Below are positions 1-5,113 of a stretch of DNA of 5,585 nt, one piece after another (position 1 is the stretch's first letter; each line of letters opens with the position of its first letter). Source of the stretch: Candidatus Gottesmanbacteria bacterium (GTDB lineage Bacteria > Patescibacteriota > Microgenomatia > 2-02-FULL-39-11); assembly GCA_016218275.1 (NCBI GenBank), contig JACREK010000180.1, positions 1-5,585 of the forward strand, in the 5' to 3' direction. The notes under the pieces are model-generated. The model saw only the letters and a list, made by a program, of their open reading frames with translations, searched no databases and was not told the DNA's origin. The translations under genes were made by a program, and so were the position numbers.

Positions 1-16
1 AGGTGGGTCAGAAAAC

Positions 17-52
17 GTACATATTGACAAAATGTACATTATGTAATATATT
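17..52 (+). promoter_or_regulatory. Promoter and likely autorepression operator of the first TA operon
   Basis: A -35 box TTGACA (24-29) and a -10 box TATATT (47-52) are separated by exactly 17 bases. An inverted repeat GTACAT (17-22) / ATGTAC (32-37) with a 9-base spacer brackets the -35 box, as expected of an operator bound by the antitoxin or the TA complex. The -10 box ends 8 bases before the ATG at 61, so the transcript should start at about 59 and be leaderless. The operator role is inferred from position and symmetry. Confidence 0.75.
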
Positions 53-60
53 ATCTTTAT

Positions 61-318
61 ATGAATATCGTACCTGTTACCGATCTAAGGAATAATATAT
101 CTGTTTACTTAAATAAGGTGGTTTATACCGGTGAGGATATCCTCATAAAAAAAGGTAAAACCATCGTGGCTAAGATTACTAGAGTTGAAAATCCCTCTTC
201 TTCTCTACTTGATCTTGCGGGACTCATAACTGATAAAGAAAGTAAGAAAGTTAAGACTAATCTTAAAAAGATTAAGAATCTCGACTATGATCCTCTTAGA
301 TACTTCAATCCTGATTGA
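61..318 (+). CDS. Phd/YefM-family antitoxin
   Basis: This 85-residue protein is the antitoxin of a type II toxin-antitoxin pair. In this family the N-terminal half folds as a DNA-binding dimer that represses its own operon, and the C-terminal tail wraps around and blocks the toxin. Residues 1-45 match the Phd/YefM pattern: a start of the type M-x-I-V-P-V-T-D-L-R, then a helix, then ILIKKGKTIVAKI as the beta-hairpin. Residues 46-85 are a charged Lys/Asp-rich tail suited to toxin binding. The ATG at 61 is the only sensible start because the promoter -10 box ends at 52, and no Shine-Dalgarno is present. The last 32 bases overlap the toxin gene in another frame, so translation of the two is probably coupled. 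Family assignment is firm; the exact subfamily is not. Confidence 0.88.
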   Translation: MNIVPVTDLRNNISVYLNKVVYTGEDILIKKGKTIVAKITRVENPSSSLLDLAGLITDKESKKVKTNLKKIKNLDYDPLRYFNPD

Positions 319-685
319 TTTACTGGCAAATAAAAAACAGGCAGTTCGGCTTATCTCTAAATACAAAGAATTGCCTACGGGTATAAGTGTCATTACTCTG
401 GCAGAGTTGGAGGTAGGATTTTTGTGTCTTAAAACTGATAGACAGAAAAAAGCCAGGGAGAAATTATTTGAACTTATAAAAAGTGGTGTCTTGGAGGTGT
501 TTGAAATTACAGCCAAAATTGCTCTGGAATATGCTAATTTGCAGGCAAGATTAATCAAAGTCGGCAAACCTATATCCGGTTTTGACGGATTAGTCGCAGC
601 GACTGCTAACTTTTACAATGCAACGTTTTTGACTTCAGATTCTGGATTCAGTCGGATAAAAAACCTCAAAATAGTAACAACATAA
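287..685 (+). CDS. vapC: PIN-domain toxin, VapC type
   Basis: This 132-residue protein is a predicted PIN-domain ribonuclease, the toxin partner of the Phd-type antitoxin just upstream. VapC toxins use a cluster of acidic residues to hold Mg2+ or Mn2+ and cut RNA, often tRNA. The expected acids are all visible: D5 in MILLDTS, E40 in ITLAELEVG, D100 in SGFDGLVAATA and D118 in LTSDSGF. The length is typical of the family. The ATG at 287 lies inside the end of the antitoxin gene (32-base overlap), which is common in TA operons and lets the antitoxin be made first. The gene looks intact. A DUF763 gene remnant begins 13 bases after its stop codon. The RNA target cannot be read from sequence. Confidence 0.88.
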   Translation: MILLDTSILIDLLANKKQAVRLISKYKELPTGISVITLAELEVGFLCLKTDRQKKAREKLFELIKSGVLEVFEITAKIALEYANLQARLIKVGKPISGFDGLVAATANFYNATFLTSDSGFSRIKNLKIVTT

Positions 686-690
686 CTAAA

Positions 691-785
691 TTTTGCTATG
701 CGTACTGGCATTACCACCATGACTTTGGACTGGGGCCAGTGTCCGGCGTGGTTATTCCAAAGAATGACCCGCCTTGGGCGGGTAA
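691..785 (+). repeat. 95-bp direct repeat, left copy
   Basis: This stretch matches 3095-3189 with 3 differences in 95 bases (724, 725 and 778, paired with 3128, 3129 and 3182; offset 2404). Similarity starts abruptly at 691 and stops at 785. It covers the last seven bases before the ATG and the first 29 codons of the DUF763 gene, but not the -10 box that precedes the intact copy. All three differences are synonymous in the DUF763 frame. Confidence 0.95.
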
Positions 786-790
786 ATTAA
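698..790 (+). pseudogene. 5' fragment of a DUF763 gene (30 codons)
   Basis: The frame opening at ATG 698 encodes a 30-residue peptide whose first 29 residues are identical to residues 1-29 of the full DUF763 protein at 3102-4349. It then ends in Asn and a TAA stop. The rest of the gene is missing here; what follows is AT-rich and unrelated. Unlike the intact copy, it has no good -10 box in front of it, because the repeat begins downstream of where that box would be. It could still be read through from the TA operon that ends 13 bases upstream. Most likely it is a leftover of a broken or displaced DUF763 copy. A retained leader-peptide function is possible but unsupported. Confidence 0.85.
767..783. 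other. Perfect 7-bp hairpin at the edge of the left repeat
   Basis: ACCCGCC (767-773), loop TTG, GGCGGGT (777-783) is a perfect GC-rich stem. Homology with the intact DUF763 gene ends two bases after it. The matching site in the intact gene (3171-3187) has one mismatched pair. No T-run follows on the plus strand, so it is not a canonical terminator. Confidence 0.7.
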
Positions 791-894
791 ATTAACGATC
801 TGATTATTTTGCGTAACCATATTATGTCTTACCACAATCATAGTCTTTCTGTCAAAACGAACAATATTTTTACACCCTAAATAATATAATCTGC

Positions 895-923
895 TTTACA
901 AATAACAACCTATAGTATATAAT
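895..923 (+). promoter_or_regulatory. Sigma-70-type promoter of the putative lipoprotein gene
   Basis: The -35 box TTTACA (895-900) and a perfect -10 box TATAAT (918-923) are separated by 17 bases. The -10 box ends 8 bases before the ATG at 932, so transcription should start at about 930 and give a leaderless mRNA. The rest of the 791-931 gap is AT-rich and shows no gene. Confidence 0.8.
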
Positions 924-931
924 CCATATTC

Positions 932-1294
932 ATGCAAAGAGCTTTATTACCTAGAATAGTGGGATTGTTATTTATTGCCAGTAATCTAGCCGGTTGTGGA
1001 ATTATAGAAGGAGGACGTGTTTGTAGATTTGGAGAATATGTCCTTTATAAACCTACCACAAATCAAGAATTGTCTTCTGGCCTTCCAGAAACTCATGGCG
1101 TAGTTTTTGTCTGGACTGAAGATAATCTACTAAAAGGTAGAGACAGACAGGGACAATTTAGTCCTATAGAATTTGACGATAAAAATCCTGCTAATCTTGT
1201 ATTCGAAACACCATCTGGGATAGAATCATTTACCGCAAGTATGATACCTGATGATGGAGCACAAGTAGTATATCGTTGCAAGGAAATTAAGTAG
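932..1294 (+). CDS. Putative lipoprotein of unknown function
   Basis: This 120-residue protein starts with a short basic region, a hydrophobic stretch (about residues 9-21) and the lipobox LAGC with the cysteine at 22. This predicts export, lipid attachment at Cys22 and anchoring on the outer face of the membrane. The mature part is about 99 residues. It contains two more cysteines (C31 and C116) that could form a disulfide, and a short mixed hydrophobic/polar fold with no family motif I recognise. The strong promoter directly in front supports the ATG at 932, and there is no Shine-Dalgarno. It is a single gene, convergent with the ligase-like gene that ends 24 bases away. Export is well supported; no function can be given. 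Confidence 0.72.
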   Translation: MQRALLPRIVGLLFIASNLAGCGIIEGGRVCRFGEYVLYKPTTNQELSSGLPETHGVVFVWTEDNLLKGRDRQGQFSPIEFDDKNPANLVFETPSGIESFTASMIPDDGAQVVYRCKEIK

Positions 1295-1302
1295 ATTAAC
1301 GA

Positions 1303-1316
1303 CAATTTATTAATTG
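1303..1316. terminator. Weak candidate terminator between convergent genes
   Basis: CAATT (1303-1307), loop TATT, AATTG (1312-1316) forms a 5-bp stem. It is followed on the plus strand by AGCTATTTTTC and further T-rich sequence. It lies in the 24-base gap between two convergent genes, where a terminator is expected, but the stem has only one G-C pair and part of the T-run is already ligase coding sequence. Confidence 0.25.
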
Positions 1317-1318
1317 AG

Positions 1319-2464
1319 CTATTTTTCTGTTTTTGACACCATAGCTAATACCCAATAAAACAACACCCAGATTGAAATAGAAATAGGATTGAAACTGGAA
1401 AAAACAAGAAAACTGAAAATTGAGGCAATTAAATTCCAGTCTTTATTTTTCCCCGATTTTATATATTCCCAGATTATTCCTCCCAAAAACCCGATAAAAC
1501 TTATTACACCAAATACACCACTCCAAAGCCATAAATCTAAAAATAGGGAATGTGCTCTGTCAATTACTAAACCTTTCATTCCTAGATCCTTTCCGGAAAC
1601 AAAATTATTTAATACACCTTCTATATTGTCTACTCCATATCCAGATAATGGACGGGCAATTATTGCATTGACGGCCATTTTCCAAATTCCTAATCTATTA
1701 TCCTGTAAAGAAATCCGTAAACCTCTCCAATTATATGTGAAAAAGATTGTACTAATAATAATTAGACCAAAAACAGCGGTTTGAATTATAGTTATTTTAT
1801 GAGATTTTACTCGTCCGATGAGAGAAACAGCTATGGCTACCCCTAAAGCCACTGCCGCCGATCTAGATTCTGTTAAATAAACACCTATCAATGCCAATAT
1901 CCCAGCAAACCACCACCTTTTATTTAACAACAAAGGAAAAACTAAAACCAAATATCCTCCAAAAGCATTCGGTTCGCCAAAACTTCCCCCGACTCTTGCC
2001 CAACCAACAAATCTTTCCCAAATACCTATTCCGACTAATATTACCGTGCTTAAACCTAATCCTTGGAAAGATAAGGGGAATAATTCTTTTTTATTTCCTC
2101 GCAACCCTAAGAAAAAAATCCATAACTGAAAAAAGAAGAACCATCCTTGTTTTCTAAAGACACTTCCAAGTAGACTTACTTCTTTACCTTGAAATGAAGT
2201 AAATAGCATTATCAAGATAAATATCCAACCCATTTTTACTGCAGGTGATTTAATTGATAATAAATTTCGCCATTCTCCAGTTAGAAGAAACCAAAGAAGA
2301 TAAGCTAACCACCAAATCTGCCAAAAAATAAATTTACTGATTTCGTATCCCTGAGGAACGGCTGAATATTTTACTAGCGGAAGTATTAAAAATAATATCC
2401 AGATCCACCAAATTAAAAACATCTTTCTTGACTTTTGGATGAATGTATTTAAGAATGAAAACAT
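1319..2464 (-). CDS. O-antigen ligase / polymerase-like membrane protein
   Basis: This 381-residue multi-pass protein has about ten to twelve hydrophobic segments (for example 16-32, 44-62, 136-149, 167-180, 226-243, 308-333, 343-377). It fits the WaaL/Wzy family of polysaccharide ligases and polymerases, which join or extend lipid-linked sugar chains on the outer side of the cytoplasmic membrane. Family landmarks appear in order: R157-x-GG-SF-x-x-PN166, TESRS at 198-202, R257-x-x-x-W261 followed by RPLSGYG (271-277), and RAHS with H305 before the last helix group. Arginines and a histidine in these loops are typical of the family. No glycosyltransferases are nearby, so substrate and ligase-versus-polymerase role are open. 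The start at 2464 abuts the divergent gene; M15 (codon at 2422-2420) is an alternative that leaves the first helix intact. Confidence 0.82.
   Translation of the reverse strand: MFSFLNTFIQKSRKMFLIWWIWILFLILPLVKYSAVPQGYEISKFIFWQIWWLAYLLWFLLTGEWRNLLSIKSPAVKMGWIFILIMLFTSFQGKEVSLLGSVFRKQGWFFFFQLWIFFLGLRGNKKELFPLSFQGLGLSTVILVGIGIWERFVGWARVGGSFGEPNAFGGYLVLVFPLLLNKRWWFAGILALIGVYLTESRSAAVALGVAIAVSLIGRVKSHKITIIQTAVFGLIIISTIFFTYNWRGLRISLQDNRLGIWKMAVNAIIARPLSGYGVDNIEGVLNNFVSGKDLGMKGLVIDRAHSLFLDLWLWSGVFGVISFIGFLGGIIWEYIKSGKNKDWNLIASIFSFLVFSSFNPISISIWVLFYWVLAMVSKTEK
2428..2456 (+). promoter_or_regulatory. Candidate promoter of the secreted-protein gene
   Basis: TTGACT (2428-2433) and AAGAAT (2451-2456) are separated by 17 bases. 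The second box ends 8 bases before the ATG at 2465, the same geometry as other promoters here. The -10 match is only 4 of 6. It lies wholly within the start of the minus-strand ligase-like coding region. Confidence 0.5.
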
Positions 2465-3067
2465 ATGATGTTTAAAAAGGATCTACACATTCCTCGCCTC
2501 AATAAAAAAACTGTTCTTTCTATTATTATCCTTACTTTACTTCTTTTGACAATACCTTTAACATTTCTTGCTATCCAAAAAGCAAATTTTGATATCCGTA
2601 AACGAGCACAATCGTCAACAACTTCTCCTATAACTACTCCGCCAGGAGATCCAAAAGTCACCTGCACGGTTGCTGCTTTTGCTGATGATTCGCGCAACGC
2701 TCCGCCAGTATATTATGAAATAACTCCAATTACTAATGTAGAACCGGGTCAAACAATCGTCTGGGGAATAGGTTTTACTAATCCTTCCAACTTCGATTTC
2801 AACTTCGTTAAAAATTTTATTTTCTTGGGAACTTATCAGAAATTTTTAGATAGTAGTAGCTTTGAGTGTCCTTATGATATTAATTCAAAGTCGCTTGTGT
2901 GTACCCATGGACTTTTCCTTCATGGTGGATCCTCGTCTATGGCGATCCGAACGCAATTTCTCGGCATCACTCCTATCCCTATTGAAACTTTAGCTGCTTC
3001 TTTCACTAATATCGGTACCACTGGAGCTTGTAGTTATTCTCTCAATCAAACCCCCATCAATCCTTAA
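2465..3067 (+). CDS. Membrane-anchored secreted protein of unknown function
   Basis: This 200-residue protein has a basic N-terminus (residues 1-16), one long hydrophobic helix (about 17-38) and then a DIRKRAQ stretch and a Ser/Thr/Pro linker (50-62). The rest is a beta-rich domain predicted to lie outside the membrane. This anchor layout is common in surface proteins of Microgenomates-type bacteria. Residues 88-110 (ITNVEPGQTIVWGIGFTNPS) resemble the start of an immunoglobulin-like or DUF11-like domain. Four cysteines (67, 135, 146, 189) all fall in the exported part and could form two disulfides. The start is ATG 2465 or ATG 2468; promoter spacing favours 2465. Its start codon directly abuts that of the minus-strand ligase-like gene, so the two may share control. 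No enzyme motif is visible. Confidence 0.75.
   Translation: MMFKKDLHIPRLNKKTVLSIIILTLLLLTIPLTFLAIQKANFDIRKRAQSSTTSPITTPPGDPKVTCTVAAFADDSRNAPPVYYEITPITNVEPGQTIVWGIGFTNPSNFDFNFVKNFIFLGTYQKFLDSSSFECPYDINSKSLVCTHGLFLHGGSSSMAIRTQFLGITPIPIETLAASFTNIGTTGACSYSLNQTPINP
2525..2552 (-). promoter_or_regulatory. Candidate promoter of the ligase-like gene
   Basis: Read on the minus strand, TTGTCA (2552-2547) and GATAAT (2530-2525) are separated by 16 bases. This would start transcription near 2518, about 54 bases before the ATG at 2464. It lies inside the membrane-helix codons of the divergent gene. Both boxes are 5-of-6 matches, but chance is possible in such AT-rich sequence. Confidence 0.35.
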
Positions 3068-3092
3068 CGATATCTTCTGGAAGGGATATAAT
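3064..3092 (+). promoter_or_regulatory. Promoter of the intact DUF763 gene
   Basis: A perfect -10 box TATAAT (3087-3092) ends 9 bases before the ATG at 3102. A weak -35 box TTAACG lies at 3064-3069 with 17-base spacing and overlaps the stop codon of the upstream gene. The predicted mRNA is leaderless. The direct repeat begins at 3095, so this promoter was not copied to the left fragment. Confidence 0.65.
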
Positions 3093-3094
3093 AC

Positions 3095-3189
3095 TTTTGC
3101 TATGCGTACTGGCATTACCACCATGACGCTGGACTGGGGCCAGTGTCCGGCGTGGTTATTCCAAAGAATGACCCGCCTTGGACGGGTAA
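3095..3189 (+). repeat. 95-bp direct repeat, right copy (start of intact DUF763)
   Basis: This is the partner of 691-785, with 92 of 95 bases identical. It contains a stem GACGCTGG (3125-3132) / CCAGTGTC (3140-3147) that pairs fully with one G-U pair; in the left copy this stem has a mismatch. A second stem at 3171-3187 has one mismatch here and is perfect in the left copy. Confidence 0.95.
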
Positions 3190-4349
3190 TTGCTCTGGCC
3201 ATAATCTCTGAATTTGGAAGTCAAGAATTCATCCGCCGACTTGCCGATCCAGTTTGGTTTCAAAGTTTGGGGACTCTGATGGCTTTTGACTGGAATGCTT
3301 CAGGTCTAACAGTAGTTGCCATGGCAGCGCTTAAGGAAGCACTGCGTGGACTGGAATATGATGCCGATTTATTTATCTGCGGCGGTAAAGGCAAAACCAG
3401 CAGAAAAACTCCGGAACAGATTACTTCTTGGTCTTGGACTATCGGTTTTGACCAGAAAACTTCTGATCGCCTCGTTTATACCAGCAAAGCTTCCGCAAAA
3501 GTTGATTCAGCTCTCATTCAGGACGGATTTACTCTTTACCACCATAATTTTATCTTTAACAAAAAAGGTCAGTGGGCAGTAGTGCAGCAGGGAATGAATA
3601 CTTTAATTGGCAGGGCCCGCAGATATCATTGGTTGGGAGATAATGTAAAAAATTTTATCGAAGAGCCCCACACTGGTATTGCAACACAAGCAAAACTACC
3701 GACGGTTCTAGACCTAACTAATAAAATTAGTAAGAAGAATAAAGAAGTGACTCTTGAGCTTGTGAAACATGAAAAAAGTCTTTACCGAGACTTAAAAATT
3801 CTTTCTCAAAATTCACCTGGAAGGAGTCCGTTCGGCCACCTTCTAGGTGTTAACAAATCGAGGCTTCTAGAAAGCGCCAAAGACACCTCCGAGGTGGCCC
3901 AAAGGGACTCCTCGGATGGTGGAGGAATTAGTAAAGAGCACCATCAATTTAAAATCCTCTCTCTTCCCGGTATCGAATTCCATCACCACCCAGTGGAAAA
4001 TGAATTTCTCCATCCGCAACTGCGAAAAACAATTGATAAAGTGGTGGTGGCAAGACCAAATAGTTTTGAAAGCCTTCTGATGACTCCGGGTGTTGGTGGA
4101 AGAACAATAAGAGCTTTATCTCTTGTATCTGAAGTTATTTATGGAGCCAAACCATCATATGAAGATCCCGCCCGCTATTCATTTTCCTTCGGCGGCAAAG
4201 ACGGCACTCCCTATCCAGTGGATCGGACTACCTACGATAAAACTCTAAGCGTTTTAGAAAACGCAGTCAGGAAAAGTAATTTATTTTTGAAAGAAAAAAA
4301 TTCTACTCTGCAAAAGATTGAAGACTTGCAGAAACGATTAATAGCTTAA
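3102..4349 (+). CDS. DUF763-family protein with a helix-hairpin-helix motif
   Basis: This 415-residue protein matches the DUF763 family, found widely in archaea and some bacteria and of no proven function. Landmarks I recognise are PAWLFQRM (16-23), RRLADPVWFQSLG (45-57), FDWNASGLT (62-70), GGKGKTSRKTPEQI (94-107), KVDSALIQDGFTLYHH (133-148), WAVVQQGMN (158-166), RRYHWLG (173-179) and YSFSFGGKDGTPYPVDR (359-375). Residues about 327-347 (MTPGVGGRTIRALSLVSEV) form a helix-hairpin-helix motif, which usually binds DNA backbone, so a nucleic-acid role is likely but unproven. Length is near the family norm. The linker before LPGIEFHHH (288-296) is swollen at residues 238-274 by palindrome-rich, GC-richer DNA. 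The N-terminal 29 codons and the C-terminal end each have a second partial copy in this window. The gene stands alone with its own promoter and a TA operon 53 bases downstream. Confidence 0.88.
   Translation: MRTGITTMTLDWGQCPAWLFQRMTRLGRVIALAIISEFGSQEFIRRLADPVWFQSLGTLMAFDWNASGLTVVAMAALKEALRGLEYDADLFICGGKGKTSRKTPEQITSWSWTIGFDQKTSDRLVYTSKASAKVDSALIQDGFTLYHHNFIFNKKGQWAVVQQGMNTLIGRARRYHWLGDNVKNFIEEPHTGIATQAKLPTVLDLTNKISKKNKEVTLELVKHEKSLYRDLKILSQNSPGRSPFGHLLGVNKSRLLESAKDTSEVAQRDSSDGGGISKEHHQFKILSLPGIEFHHHPVENEFLHPQLRKTIDKVVVARPNSFESLLMTPGVGGRTIRALSLVSEVIYGAKPSYEDPARYSFSFGGKDGTPYPVDRTTYDKTLSVLENAVRKSNLFLKEKNSTLQKIEDLQKRLIA
3814..3924. repeat. Cluster of strong palindromes inside the DUF763 coding region
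   Basis: Hairpin 1 pairs CACCTGGAAGG (3814-3824) with CCTTCTAGGTG (3839-3849): 11 pairs with one G-T. A small palindrome TTCTAGAA sits at 3865-3872. Hairpin 2 spans 3884-3921: CACC/GGTG, TCCGAGG/CCTCGGA and CCC-AAA-GGG stack into one stem with a bulge and two mismatches. The stretch is visibly GC-richer than its surroundings and encodes about 37 residues in the variable linker. It looks like an in-frame palindromic insertion, comparable in kind to coding-region palindromic elements known in Rickettsia; that comparison is inference. Confidence 0.6.
4253..4270 (+). repeat. 18-bp direct repeat, left copy (in DUF763 3' end)
   Basis: TTTAGAAAACGCAGTCAG occurs here and at 5096-5113, 843 bases apart. 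Here it encodes part of the LENAVRKS segment of the intact DUF763 protein. Weaker similarity continues for about 60 bases after both copies, and none is seen before them. Confidence 0.9.
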
Positions 4350-4353
4350 ATTT

Positions 4354-4393
4354 GTTGAACGATATTGACAAACGTTGAACAAAATGTTATTAT
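4354..4393 (+). promoter_or_regulatory. Promoter and likely operator of the second TA operon
   Basis: The -35 box TTGACA (4365-4370) and -10 box TATTAT (4388-4393) are 17 bases apart. The -10 box ends 9 bases before the ATG at 4403. Two direct repeats GTTGAAC (4354-4360 and 4374-4380), 20 bases or two helix turns apart, flank the -35 box and are a likely binding site for the AbrB-type antitoxin. An AGGA at 4397-4400 is too close to the ATG to act as a ribosome-binding site. Confidence 0.72.
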
Positions 4394-4402
4394 GTTAGGA
4401 AT

Positions 4403-4720
4403 ATGCAAACAAATATTGTCACCATTTCTGATAAATGGCAGGTAGTTATACCCAAATACGTCAGGAAAAAACTCCAGATCAAGCCGAAAGATAAGGTCTT
4501 GGTATATCCGGTGGGCTCTCAAAAAATAGTCGTTGATACCGCTATAGATAATATTAGCAGGCAGACTGATGAATTATTTGGGAAATATCCATCCGATGAT
4601 CTGTATTACAGCGTATTGGCAATGACCAGAGGCAAATGGCAGGAAGACTGGCAAAGTTTAAAAAAGAAAAGGAGAAAGATTGAACTTGCCGCCTCTAAGA
4701 GAAGAAAACAACCGTGGTAA
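4403..4720 (+). CDS. AbrB/SpoVT-family (VapB-like) antitoxin
   Basis: This 105-residue protein is the antitoxin of the second TA operon. Residues about 4-49 (starting IVTISDKWQVVIPKYVRKKL) are a swapped-hairpin AbrB domain that binds DNA as a dimer: the VTISDKWQVVIPK strand, the VRKKLQIKPKD turn and the final KIVVD strand are all typical. Residues 50-105 would neutralise the toxin and end in a strongly basic tail rich in Lys and Arg. The tail is longer than in many VapB proteins. The ATG at 4403 is fixed by the promoter in front. The last 7 bases overlap the GTG start of the toxin gene, so the two are translationally coupled. Its family differs from the Phd-type antitoxin of the first operon. 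Confidence 0.87.
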   Translation: MQTNIVTISDKWQVVIPKYVRKKLQIKPKDKVLVYPVGSQKIVVDTAIDNISRQTDELFGKYPSDDLYYSVLAMTRGKWQEDWQSLKKKRRKIELAASKRRKQPW

Positions 4721-5100
4721 TTCTGGATACATCCATTATCATCGATCATCTGCGGCAAAAGCAAAAGAAAGAAACCCTTCTGGAAAAAATTGCCAAAAAA
4801 GAGAAAAGGGATAATCTTGCTGTCTCCATTATCTCCATACAGGAACTTTATGAAGGAAAAAGTACCGCGGATAAACAAAAAGAGGAATACCTTTTATCTA
4901 CCATCAGTCCTTTGACCATTCTCCCCTACACTTATGAGATAGCACAACTGGCTGGGATAATCGCTCGTGATAAAACTTCCCCGACAGAGTTGGCGGATGC
5001 GGCTATTTCCGCAACTGCCATAATTAACAATGCTCCTCTTTTTACTCTGGATAGAAAAGATTTTGGCAATATTGAAAAACTAAAATTCTATCAGCTTTAG
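4714..5100 (+). CDS. vapC: PIN-domain toxin, VapC type
   Basis: This 128-residue protein is a predicted PIN-domain ribonuclease toxin. Catalytic acids are in the expected places: D5 in MVILDTS, E44 in SIQELYEG, D95 in ELADAAISATA and D113 in FTLDRKDF. Length fits the VapC family. The start is GTG at 4714 within the overlap GTGGTAA, where the antitoxin stop codon also lies; the protein must begin here to keep the first beta-strand with D5. The stop codon TAG (5098-5100) lies inside the 18-bp repeat shared with the end of the intact DUF763 gene, so the end of the toxin gene coincides with a recombination junction. The reading frame looks complete. It shares fold and motifs, but little other sequence, with the PIN toxin at 287-685. 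Confidence 0.88.
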   Translation: MVILDTSIIIDHLRQKQKKETLLEKIAKKEKRDNLAVSIISIQELYEGKSTADKQKEEYLLSTISPLTILPYTYEIAQLAGIIARDKTSPTELADAAISATAIINNAPLFTLDRKDFGNIEKLKFYQL

Positions 5101-5113
5101 AAAACGCAGTCAG
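5096..5113 (+). repeat. 18-bp direct repeat, right copy (toxin stop / DUF763 remnant)
   Basis: This is the partner of 4253-4270. The first five bases TTTAG carry the toxin stop codon and also open the DUF763 3' remnant. The two copies bound a segment holding the end of the intact DUF763 gene and the whole second TA operon. Confidence 0.9.

Noticed and set aside
205..567. 120-codon minus-strand open frame
   Set aside because: It lies across the antitoxin and toxin genes, both of which have clear family motifs and a promoter; its protein has no recognisable pattern.
767..783. Hairpin as a rho-independent terminator of the first TA operon
   Set aside because: The sequence after the stem on the plus strand is A-rich with no T-run, and the minus-strand side has only a poor T stretch.
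1389..1784. 131-codon plus-strand open frame antisense to the ligase-like gene
   Set aside because: It is the reverse strand of a clear multi-pass membrane protein; the composition and lack of motif or promoter mark it as a shadow. The same holds for 1891-2157.
3316..3582. 88-codon plus-strand open frame inside the DUF763 gene
   Set aside because: It lies in a shifted frame within strongly conserved DUF763 codons and has no motif of its own.
3861..3924. T-box or other known riboswitch
   Set aside because: The GGTGG-like bases lack the conserved T-box sequence and the block is inside an intact coding region.
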